Origin: Fulvivirga imtechensis AK7
Lineage (GTDB): Bacteria; Bacteroidota; Bacteroidia; Cytophagales; Cyclobacteriaceae
Assembly (NCBI RefSeq): GCF_000331535.1
Contig: NZ_AMZN01000029.1
Coordinates: 1-64,000 of the forward strand
Direction: 5' to 3'
Length of the DNA stretch: 64,000 nt
Part shown: piece by piece, positions 16,031-23,751 of the stretch
How the letters are laid out: every line of letters begins with the position of its first letter
Position numbering within the stretch: the first letter of the stretch is position 1
Translations under genes and position numbers: made by a program
The notes under the pieces: model-generated
What the model was told of the DNA's origin: nothing
What the model saw: the letters and a program-made list of their open reading frames with translations, nothing else
The model's database searches: none

Positions 16031-17491
16031 ATGAGCCTCACCTATAGTGCGCTGGCTGTTTTACCCGTTGTCATGCTTCTGCTGATAAGTCTGTGGAAAG
16101 GGGTCAAACCAGGGGTGTATACCGGTCTTGCAGTTACTTCAGTTTTGTTTTTTATATGGGACAGCAACTGGCTGGCTTTTCCTGCCTCATTTATTGCTGC
16201 CTTTATTGATACTATAAGCATACTGATGATTGTCTTTGGAGCGATATTTCTTTATCACACGATGGATCAAAAGGGGTATATCAATGGCATAAAGCTATCA
16301 TTACAAGGGGTTCACTCAGATAGAAATTTTCAGTTTTACTTTCTGGCTTTTTTTCTGACAGCCTTTTTTGAAAGTGTGGCGGGTTTTGGCACTCCTGGGG
16401 CCATTGTGCCGCTTTTGCTCATCTCCATGGGCTTTTCCGCAACCATGTCTGTTGCATCTGTATTGCTCATAGATGGTATCTTCGCTTTATCAGGTGCCAT
16501 TGGCACTCCCGTATCAGTAGGGCTGGAAGCACCACTCGGGCTTCCCTCGGCCATGATCCCTAAAATATACCTTTACGCTGCTATAACCATGGCCGCAGCA
16601 GGTGTTATTGTATTGCTGTCGGTTCACCGTTTTCTGAAAAAAGAAAACACAGGTGTCAGGGACTACAGTTGGATGGTATACCTGAGTATTATGGGGCTGT
16701 TTGTAACTTTCAGCTACTTTTTACTGGAGCTTACCGGAGTGGTGGCGGCAGTGTTTATGGCTATAATCTCTTACCTCTTTTTCTTTACCAATAAAAAATT
16801 AAAATGGAAGCCCTGGATCCCTTATGTTCTTTTGGTAGGGTTACTTTTAATCCCTAAAATAATTTCTCCACTATCCTCCTTGCTGGCTTTCCGGTTATCG
16901 TTTAATGAAATCCTGAGTACCGGTGTGAGCGCTTCTCTACAGCCACTGCGATCTCCTCTGGTTCCTTTTATCGTTGCAGCGATTTCTGCCGCTTTTTTAG
17001 CCAAGGACCTCTCGTTTGAGATAAAGCCGGTACTTACAAAAACAATGGCTGTTTTTCTTGTCTTGTTCCCTTCACTTGCCATTACCCGCCTTATGTTGTC
17101 GAGCGGAACTACCATGCCTTCAATGGTAGAAGCCCTAGGCGCCATTTTTGGTGAGTCAGGTGCTGCTTATCCTGTATTAAGTCCTTTTATAGGCGTTTTA
17201 GGAGCGTTTATTACCGGTAGCACAACTGTTTCTAATGTGATTTTCGGACCAGTACAACTCAATACTGCCCAGCATCTACTTTACCCGGAAGAGCTTATTC
17301 TGGCACTTCAACTGGCCGGAGCATCGCTGGGCAATGCCATTTGTCTTTTTAATATAATTGCCGCTGCTGCTGTGGCTGACGTTAAGAATTATAGCGCTAT
17401 TCTCAAGAAGAATATGATGCCGGTTTTAGGTGCGTCATTGGTAGTATCATTGGTGGGATATTTGATCATGTTTTTTGGTCTTAAATTTTAG
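16031..17491 (+). CDS. lldP: Lactate permease (LctP/LldP family)
   Basis: A 486-residue protein with about 12-13 membrane segments. It has the family signatures FFESVAGFGTPGAIVPLLLI and the second-half pair GVLGAFITGSTTVSNVIFGP and QLAGASLGNAICLFNIIAAA. LctP/LldP proteins import L- or D-lactate (and glycolate) with protons. The length is slightly short of the roughly 550-residue E. coli protein but both signature halves are intact. It is co-transcribed with the upstream D-lactate dehydrogenase, which supports lactate as the substrate. Confidence 0.87.
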   Translation: MSLTYSALAVLPVVMLLLISLWKGVKPGVYTGLAVTSVLFFIWDSNWLAFPASFIAAFIDTISILMIVFGAIFLYHTMDQKGYINGIKLSLQGVHSDRNFQFYFLAFFLTAFFESVAGFGTPGAIVPLLLISMGFSATMSVASVLLIDGIFALSGAIGTPVSVGLEAPLGLPSAMIPKIYLYAAITMAAAGVIVLLSVHRFLKKENTGVRDYSWMVYLSIMGLFVTFSYFLLELTGVVAAVFMAIISYLFFFTNKKLKWKPWIPYVLLVGLLLIPKIISPLSSLLAFRLSFNEILSTGVSASLQPLRSPLVPFIVAAISAAFLAKDLSFEIKPVLTKTMAVFLVLFPSLAITRLMLSSGTTMPSMVEALGAIFGESGAAYPVLSPFIGVLGAFITGSTTVSNVIFGPVQLNTAQHLLYPEELILALQLAGASLGNAICLFNIIAAAAVADVKNYSAILKKNMMPVLGASLVVSLVGYLIMFFGLKF

Positions 17492-17630
17492 ATATCAAAA
17501 ACTATTAGTTGGAGATAGTGAATCACAATGGTTGCTGGTTTTGGGCATAGGAATACCTAATTTATTTTGTATATTTTTTAAGATCAATCATATTTGAAGA
17601 AATATATATCATAGACCTTTTAAAAAAAAT

Positions 17631-18557
17631 ATGAAAAACTTTCTTTCAGTGATATGTCTGGTGTTTTGTGTTGGGGTATCGTTCGGCCAGAATTATGAAA
17701 AAGTAGTCTTTAATAATGAACCCGGTGATGGCTATTACCTGGCCATAGCACCTGAATCTACAGAAATTTCAGGAGTTCTCGTACTGTTGCCCGGATTTGG
17801 TCAAACAGCAGAAAGTATCTTTCCTGAGACTAAAATTCACAACGTTGCCTATCTGCACGGCATTTTGACCATTGCTGTGGCGGGTGGACGAAAGTTGTAT
17901 GCTGATGAAGAAGTGATGACCAAACTGAATGCAACATTGGAGCACGTAAAAGAAAGGTACAACTTGAGTAGGGACCAGTTTGTAATTGGAGGCTTCTCGG
18001 CTGGTGGAACTATCAGCCTGCGATACGCTGAATATTGCTATGAGCGTCCACAGGAGGCATCAATTCAACCAAAAGGAGTGTTTAGCGTTGACTCACCTGT
18101 AGATTTGTTTAATATTTGGGATTATTTCCAAAGGGAGATCAAGAAAAATTATTCTGAAGCAGGGGTAGGTGAAGCCAACTTTGTTTCAGAAATAATGTTG
18201 AGGGAAATAGGACATCCGGTCAAAAATAAGGCAACTTACGACAAGTTGACCCCCTTCAATGCAGACCTTGACGAACCAGGCAATGAAAGGTTCCTTAAAG
18301 ATGTTAGCGTACGTGTATACCATGATATAGATGTTATTTGGCTGTTGCAAAACAGGAGGAGAAGCTTGTTTGACTCCAATGCGCTGGCAGCCTCCGAGCT
18401 GATCAACAGACTTTTGCTGGCGGGCAATGAGAAGGCGGAATTTGTGCCTGCGAAGCAGCCGGGTTTCAGAAGTGCCGGATTCCGACATCCACATTCATGG
18501 TCTATTGTAGATGAGGTGGAGCTCGTGCTGTGGGTAAGTAAGAATTTAAGGGAGTAA
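17631..18557 (+). CDS. Exported alpha/beta hydrolase
   Basis: A 308-residue protein with a signal peptide (1-19, ending VGVSFGQ). It shows an alpha/beta-hydrolase core: the strand ISGVLVLLPGFGQTAES forming the oxyanion region, and the nucleophile elbow GGFSAGG near residues 122-128 (Ser nucleophile). A late histidine lies in FRHPHSWSIVDEVELVLWV. The acid residue is probably in the VYHDIDVIW segment. It would act in the periplasm or outside on an ester or peptide substrate. I cannot name a narrower family. It appears monocistronic, with the GNAT gene following after 37 bases. Confidence 0.75.
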   Translation: MKNFLSVICLVFCVGVSFGQNYEKVVFNNEPGDGYYLAIAPESTEISGVLVLLPGFGQTAESIFPETKIHNVAYLHGILTIAVAGGRKLYADEEVMTKLNATLEHVKERYNLSRDQFVIGGFSAGGTISLRYAEYCYERPQEASIQPKGVFSVDSPVDLFNIWDYFQREIKKNYSEAGVGEANFVSEIMLREIGHPVKNKATYDKLTPFNADLDEPGNERFLKDVSVRVYHDIDVIWLLQNRRRSLFDSNALAASELINRLLLAGNEKAEFVPAKQPGFRSAGFRHPHSWSIVDEVELVLWVSKNLRE

Positions 18558-18594
18558 AGCGACATAAGAACTAATCCAGTGCAAAGAAACACAA

Positions 18595-19113
18595 ATGGCT
18601 TGCCAATATGAAGTGAGAAATACAGGAAAAGCTGATCTGGACCTCATCTTTGATTTATTCGAACAATCTATTATTTACCAGGAGAAAAGAGGTTACCCGG
18701 TGTGGAAAAACTACGATCGCAATGCAATCGTCAAGGATATCGAGAATAAAAATCAGTATAAGGTGATGATAAATGCTAAGCCGGCCATTGTATTCAGTGT
18801 TTGCTATGTCGATAAAATTATTTGGCGTGAACGAGACAAAGGAGAATCTATATACTTGCATCGAATTGTGGTAAACCCGGAATTTAAAGGGCAGAAGTTG
18901 TTTGGAAAGATTCTGGAATGGGCAATCAGCCACTGCAAAAAGCACGGACTTAGCAGTATCCGGATGGACACATGGACCGCCAACCCTACAATTATAGACT
19001 ACTACAAGAACTTTGGTTTTAATTTTGTTGAAAATTTCATTACCCCGGATACTCCTGAATTACCCGTTCATAATCGTAATTTGGCATTGACACTATTAGA
19101 ATTTAATCTATGA
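18595..19113 (+). CDS. GNAT-family N-acetyltransferase
   Basis: A 172-residue acetyltransferase with a recognisable GNAT fold. Motif A is YLHRIVVNPEFKGQKLFGKI (about 84-103), which binds the acetyl-CoA pyrophosphate. Motif B follows as IRMDTWTANPTIIDYYKNFG. The acceptor substrate is not evident. It starts 37 bases after the hydrolase gene, on the same strand, and may share its transcript. Full length for the family, no signal peptide. Confidence 0.85.
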   Translation: MACQYEVRNTGKADLDLIFDLFEQSIIYQEKRGYPVWKNYDRNAIVKDIENKNQYKVMINAKPAIVFSVCYVDKIIWRERDKGESIYLHRIVVNPEFKGQKLFGKILEWAISHCKKHGLSSIRMDTWTANPTIIDYYKNFGFNFVENFITPDTPELPVHNRNLALTLLEFNL

Positions 19114-19181
19114 TTGAATGAATGATAACGACATTTGAGCAGGAACCGTAACACAATCGGGTCGGTAACGTAATACACGAT

Positions 19182-19526
19182 ATGCCACATTTTGTAATTG
19201 ACTGCTCGGAGAACATCACCCGGTTGAAGTTACCCGAGGAAATTATGCAGAAAGTATATAAAGCAGCGGAATCAACCGGGCTTTTTGCAAACGGAGACAT
19301 AAAAGTGAGGATCAATCCCTTTCAACATTACAATGTCGGAAATACGAAAAATGATTTTATACATGTCTTTGCCAACATCATGGAAGGGCGAACTGTGGAC
19401 CAAAAGAGTGACCTTTCTAAAAGGATAACCGCGGCTCTAAAATCTATGTTTCCCGATGTTCCCATTATTTCAATCAACATCAGGGACTTTGAAAAAGCCA
19501 CTTATTGCAACAAATCTATGGTTTAA
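19182..19526 (+). CDS. 5-carboxymethyl-2-hydroxymuconate isomerase-like protein
   Basis: A 114-residue tautomerase-superfamily protein. It starts M-P-H-F-V-I-D-C-S, so methionine removal would expose the N-terminal proline that serves as the catalytic base. The later signatures GDIKVRINPFQHYNVGN and FIHVFANIMEGRTVDQKSDL match the CHMI family. CHMI acts in the homoprotocatechuate pathway of aromatic breakdown. No other gene of that pathway is nearby, so the physiological substrate is uncertain. Confidence 0.8.
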   Translation: MPHFVIDCSENITRLKLPEEIMQKVYKAAESTGLFANGDIKVRINPFQHYNVGNTKNDFIHVFANIMEGRTVDQKSDLSKRITAALKSMFPDVPIISINIRDFEKATYCNKSMV

Positions 19527-19614
19527 AACTGTCTCTTGCATTAATGATGGAGTTGGAAAGGTGTGAAAATGGCTGGCATGAACCTAATACTTCGAAGTAA
19601 AATGACATTTTTCT

Positions 19615-20052
19615 ATGAGTAAGAAACTTTCTCCCCGCCTGGAGGAAATTGTAAATGCACTTCCACTTTACAAAAGTATCCGTGTATTGGAAATTGGCTG
19701 TGGACCCGGTGTTGCCGCTCGTGAAATTGCTAACAGGATAGGAGATGGTTATATTCTGGCGATTGACCGTTCCGCAAAGGCAATCCAGCAGGCTGTAAAG
19801 AACTCTGAAGCAGAAATAAAATCCGGGTGTTTGTCTTTTCGACAGGTTGCTATTGAGGATTTTGAGTTGGAGGCCGGGGAAAAGCCTTATGATATTGCAT
19901 TTGCCGTCCGAGTGGGCGCATTGGATGGCCGGCATCCGAAAGTAGGAGCATTGGCCCTTCCTCGAATTGCCAAAGCTTTAACTGAAAATGGAAAACTTTA
20001 CATTGATGGCGGGGACCCACTAAAAGAACTTCCGTTTGATGATTTTCGATGA
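19615..20052 (+). CDS. Class I SAM-dependent methyltransferase
   Basis: A 145-residue minimal methyltransferase. Motif I reads RVLEIGCGPGVAAREIA (about 23-39), followed by ILAIDRSAKAI for the acidic ribose-binding strand and QVAIEDFELEAG. It lacks extra substrate-recognition domains. No substrate can be inferred. It ends KELPFDDFR before TGA, a natural end for this small group. An intrinsic terminator lies about 210 bases downstream. Confidence 0.8.
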   Translation: MSKKLSPRLEEIVNALPLYKSIRVLEIGCGPGVAAREIANRIGDGYILAIDRSAKAIQQAVKNSEAEIKSGCLSFRQVAIEDFELEAGEKPYDIAFAVRVGALDGRHPKVGALALPRIAKALTENGKLYIDGGDPLKELPFDDFR

Positions 20053-20264
20053 AAGATTTAGTGACTTTAAAAAAAAAATGGGGATGAAGTCTTCTCAAAA
20101 GCGGAGTCCTGCTCAATAGTCTGTCGTTTATTCTTTGCCGGCAAACCAATTATCCCTGCAATCTGTATATTATCTGCTTATTTTGGAAACTGATCGATGT
20201 GTAGTTCATTTACATATATTATCCTGCTACCTTGGCAACAATTAAAGCCAACTATAGACAACAG

Positions 20265-20301
20265 AAAATCCCCCGGAGCCAGGTCTTCGGGGGATTTTTT
20301 T
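20265..20301 (+). terminator. Intrinsic terminator after the methyltransferase gene
   Basis: AAATCCCCCGGAG, a short loop, then CTTCGGGGGATTT followed by T residues forms a strong GC-rich hairpin. It sits between the plus-strand methyltransferase and the convergent minus-strand gene. As the A-run and T-run flank both sides it may work in both directions. Confidence 0.8.
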
Positions 20302-20339
20302 ACAGCTTCAATGTTGAGCAAAGTATTTGCTCTGAAGCA

Positions 20340-22661
20340 TTATTTTTTCTGTAGCTTGACAGTCTCAACCTTGTTCTTTTTGGTTACTTGTAGTATATAG
20401 ATACCATCTCGTAAAAAATGTAGATTAATGGATTTCTCTTTTTCACCTCTGTGATTTGATGAGTGCAACAATATTCCCTGAGGTGTGAAAATTCTGACTC
20501 CGTAAGGTTCAGCGTTGTTCCTTAAAACAATTGTTACACTTTCAATGACAGGATTTGGGTAAACCGCAAAGTCTTTTGATGTAAACTCGATATTGGTTCC
20601 AACTACTTCTGTTACTTCAATATTGACGATAAAATTGTCACTCTCTAACTCCCCATCATTGACCGTTACCGGTACACTAAGACTTCCAATAAAATCAATT
20701 TCTGGATTTATTTCATTTTGAGACACCGTGAAGTTCTCTCCTTCCATGACTTTCAAAGTAAAGTCTTCCGGAAAGTTATTATCAACATCTGTGACAAGTA
20801 AGTCTGCCAAAGAAATTTCCAGTGAAGTGTTTGTTTGTGTAGTCAGTTCTCTTGCGAGACCCGTAATATATGGGGCATCATTTACCGGATCAATGGTAAT
20901 AATCAGCACTTCTGTATAAGAATAATTTTCTTTGGCTCCATCATCTGCTGTAATTGTAAAACTCTGTTCACCGAATTTGTCTTGCAATGATGTTATTTCA
21001 AGCCTACCGGTGGATTGGTCAAATGTAAACTCAAAAAGATCAGAATTATCTGGAGATATAGTATAAGATACAGCTTGACCCGTCTCTTCAGATGGAGTAT
21101 TTAGTTGAGACATTTCTAATACTTGGGTTCCCGAAAAATCTTCTTGAAAAACTCTGCTTCCTACAATTTCAAATTCAGGCTCAGTATTGAAAGATTTCTC
21201 AAATTTTGATAAGTAAATCTCGTTGAATCCATTTGATGGAAGCGTAGTTTCATTTGCTTCATTATCACCAAAAACAATATCACCCCTATAAAAACCTGCT
21301 AAGTGGGCATTACCGAACTTGTCCAATGCTACGTCTGAACCCTGTTCCCAGTCTGTACTGCCAGCTGATGTAACCCAAATAAACTCACCGTCTGTCGAAA
21401 ATTTAGCCAGGAAAATATCACCAGAGCCCAAGTTTGCAATAGTTGAATCGTTTCTCTCGTTAGCACCAAATTGAATCTCATCTCCAAAATATCCGGTGAC
21501 AAATATGTTTGAGAGGCTGTCAATGTCTAACCCAATTCCTCTGTCATCACTGGAACTGATACCTGTTTTTGCCCAAATAAATTCTCCGGAGGAATTGTAC
21601 TTGGCGAGAATTATCTCGTCTAATCCTGTGCCGGTGAGCTGGGTTTCATTGTCAGAGCCTGAACCTAATGTTATTGAACCAAAAAAACTTCCTGTAAAAA
21701 TGACATCACCGCTTTCATCGACTTTTATATCGCCACTGACATCACCAACCCCTGAAGAGAATGGTTCAATTGCCCATATAAAAATACCATCATTATCATA
21801 TTTCGCGATAAAGGAGGATTCATTTCCGTCATTTAAAACCGTTTCATTGGACAACCCTCCTCCAAAAGTTGCCTCATCAAAATAATTTCCAGTTACATAA
21901 ACGTATCCGTTATTATCTATATCAATGTTTTTACCAGAGTCAAAATTTGCTCCCCCTGCACTTTTTACCCACAAAAGAGTTCCGTCCGGGGCATATTTTG
22001 AGATGAAAATGTCGGTATTTTGGCCTTCAAGGATTGTTTCATTTGCTTCTCCTTTTCCAAATATAACAGTCCCCCAAAATGCACCGGTAACATACACATA
22101 GCCATTTTTATCCACCACTAATCCTTGCCCACCCGGATTGTCATCATTTTCACCTCCAATACCTTTCGCCCAGTTTAGATTTCCATCCTTATCATACTTG
22201 GCAATAAATATTTCCCCGGATGCTCCGGATAATGTGGTTTCATTGACCTGCCCCAAACCGAACGTGGCTTCTTGAAAGAAGGAGCCTGAAATATAAACGT
22301 TTTGATTATCGTCTACATCGATAGCATAACTAGTGATACTATTATTTGAAGCGCCTGCTTGTTGAACCCATATCAGTTTTCCAACATTGTCATATTTAGC
22401 AACAAAAGAACCATTAATGAAAAGGGTAGTTTCATTTGCCTCCCCCTCACCGAAAACAGCCCCGGAGGAACCAGCCAAAATGGTACCGGTGAGATAAACA
22501 TTTCCTTCTTCATCAACGGCAATGCTATTTGCTTCGTCACCTGTGCTCCCGGAGCTATTACTCCCTGCTTTTGTTGCAAAAAGAACTTTTTGTGCGTAAC
22601 AGTTATTTATGGCTGAGATAAATAAAGATAGAAAAAACAGGTGTAGGAAAATTTGCTTCAT
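20340..22661 (-). CDS. SBBP beta-propeller protein with T9SS type A sorting domain
   Basis: A 773-residue exported protein. It has a signal peptide (1-23, ending NNCYAQ), then about nine SBBP repeats (about 25-460). Each repeat has the pattern D-x-x-G-N-V-Y-[LV]-T-G and F-[IL]-A-K-Y-D-x-x-G-x-L-x-W. A cadherin-like segment follows (about 475-690, FTITADDGAKENYSYTEVLI). The C-terminal sorting domain (about 695-773) contains FAVYPNPV and ends VTKKNKVETVKLQKK. The C-terminus is the signal that routes proteins across the outer membrane by T9SS and anchors or releases them. It is probably a cell-surface or secreted binding protein. It is monocistronic and convergent with the methyltransferase. Confidence 0.88.
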   Translation of the reverse strand: MKQIFLHLFFLSLFISAINNCYAQKVLFATKAGSNSSGSTGDEANSIAVDEEGNVYLTGTILAGSSGAVFGEGEANETTLFINGSFVAKYDNVGKLIWVQQAGASNNSITSYAIDVDDNQNVYISGSFFQEATFGLGQVNETTLSGASGEIFIAKYDKDGNLNWAKGIGGENDDNPGGQGLVVDKNGYVYVTGAFWGTVIFGKGEANETILEGQNTDIFISKYAPDGTLLWVKSAGGANFDSGKNIDIDNNGYVYVTGNYFDEATFGGGLSNETVLNDGNESSFIAKYDNDGIFIWAIEPFSSGVGDVSGDIKVDESGDVIFTGSFFGSITLGSGSDNETQLTGTGLDEIILAKYNSSGEFIWAKTGISSSDDRGIGLDIDSLSNIFVTGYFGDEIQFGANERNDSTIANLGSGDIFLAKFSTDGEFIWVTSAGSTDWEQGSDVALDKFGNAHLAGFYRGDIVFGDNEANETTLPSNGFNEIYLSKFEKSFNTEPEFEIVGSRVFQEDFSGTQVLEMSQLNTPSEETGQAVSYTISPDNSDLFEFTFDQSTGRLEITSLQDKFGEQSFTITADDGAKENYSYTEVLIITIDPVNDAPYITGLARELTTQTNTSLEISLADLLVTDVDNNFPEDFTLKVMEGENFTVSQNEINPEIDFIGSLSVPVTVNDGELESDNFIVNIEVTEVVGTNIEFTSKDFAVYPNPVIESVTIVLRNNAEPYGVRIFTPQGILLHSSNHRGEKEKSINLHFLRDGIYILQVTKKNKVETVKLQKK

Positions 22662-22770
22662 GAAATGAAATTTTTTATTGGAGTTTGTTTTTTGAGGTCC
22701 AATATAAGTTTATTTTTATTTTATAGGAAATAATCAAATGCTTTTTTCTGATCACAAGAATACATTTGTT

Positions 22771-22945
22771 CACTAATTCCTGTCTATAAGAAAACTCTAA
22801 GTGGCTTTAAGAAAACGTTCCCGCCAAAGGGCGGGACGAAGTACCAAAAAACGGAGCGCCGTACAGTTGTTACAGTTGTCGGGATGAGCATTTCTGGAGC
22901 GGGCGTAACGCAGACATTGGCGTTTTCTTAGAGGACACTAATTCG
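22771..22945. repeat. MITE-like element, full-length copy
   Basis: About 175 bases. The left end reads CACTAATTCCTGTCTATAAG and AAAACTCTAAGTGGCTTTAA. The right end reads GCGTAACGCAGACATTGGCG and TTTTCTTAGAGGACACTAAT. The interior has a small palindrome (CCCGCCAAAGGGCGGG) and GTTGTCGGGATGAGCATTT. The ends are inverted repeats of each other. There is no coding capacity, so movement would need an enzyme from elsewhere. Confidence 0.7.
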
Positions 22946-23079
22946 CTGTTTAAAAGCATATTTCTACTATTGTTCACCTATTGTACACCAATTCAGTTAG
23001 GGTTGTCTACATTGAATAGTTGCTTTTATTAAATTCTTCATGAAGAAAATATTTCTTTTTGCAGTTGGTTTTGTCGCTC

Positions 23080-23093
23080 TTGATGTAGGTCAA
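23080..23093. promoter_or_regulatory. FNR-like box upstream of the ECF sigma operon
   Basis: TTGAT-GTAG-GTCAA is a 5+5 palindrome with a single mismatch to the FNR/ANR consensus TTGAT-N4-ATCAA. It lies 82 bases before the proposed sigma-factor start. It suggests that the operon containing the sigma factor and perhaps the cytochrome/YceI genes responds to a Crp/Fnr-type regulator. Confidence 0.5.
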
Positions 23094-23175
23094 ATCAGTG
23101 AAATAAAGCGGAAAAATGAGTTTAAACATTTAAATTGAAATAGGGAGGCAACCTATTCGCAACCTTTCTCGTGTA

Positions 23176-23751
23176 GTGGAAAATTTAAATAATAAGGTAA
23201 ACCCGGATAATGTGATGATCCTGATACAAGGCTGCAGGAACAATGATCGTGAAAGCCAGAGATTGCTTTATAAGCATTACTATGTATATGCTATGAGCAT
23301 CTGTATCCGGTATGCACAAAGTGAAGAGGAGGCAAAGGAAATTTTGAATGATGGATTTATGAAGGTTTTTGCTAAAATAAAGATGTATGACAGTAGCAAA
23401 TCATTTAAGGGGTGGATGAGAAGAATATTGATCAATACCGCTATAGATCATTTCAGGGCCAATAAAAAGCATTACTATCATTCTGACCTCGAAGGTTGTG
23501 ATGACCCTGCTGATGGTAATGTCATTAGTGAGATGTCATATAATGAATTATTGGGACTTGTTCAGAAGCTATCACCGATGTACAGAACAGTTTTCTCACT
23601 GTACGCAATAGATGGTTATAGCCATGAAGATATAGCTTCGGAGCTGGGGATATCCGTGGGTACTTCAAAATCTAATTTATCAAAAGCACGTGCTAATCTA
23701 CGCAAGATGCTCGTGAAGACGAATAAAGAACTATATGAGCAGCATATCTGA
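23176..23751 (+). CDS. ECF-type RNA polymerase sigma factor
   Basis: A 191-residue sigma-70-family protein of the extracytoplasmic-function class. Region 2 (about 25-95: RLLYKHYYVYAMSICIRYAQ and FMKVFAKIKMYD, then FKGWMRRILINTAIDHFR) binds core polymerase and the -10 element. Region 4 (about 130-180: LSPMYRTVFSLYAIDGYSHE and IASELGISVGTSKSNLSKAR) binds the -35 element. The start is taken as GTG 23176; ATG 23215 (MILIQGCRNNDRES) is a reasonable alternative. The gene overlaps the next one by 17 bases. That gene begins with an anti-sigma-like helix, so the two are probably a sigma/regulator pair. Confidence 0.88.
   Translation: MENLNNKVNPDNVMILIQGCRNNDRESQRLLYKHYYVYAMSICIRYAQSEEEAKEILNDGFMKVFAKIKMYDSSKSFKGWMRRILINTAIDHFRANKKHYYHSDLEGCDDPADGNVISEMSYNELLGLVQKLSPMYRTVFSLYAIDGYSHEDIASELGISVGTSKSNLSKARANLRKMLVKTNKELYEQHI

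Noticed and set aside
20073-20125. Further MITE-like copy
   Set aside because: Only scattered interior words match (GATGAAGTC, AAAAGCGGAGTCCTG); neither end of the element is present, so it was noted with the family and not listed as a copy.
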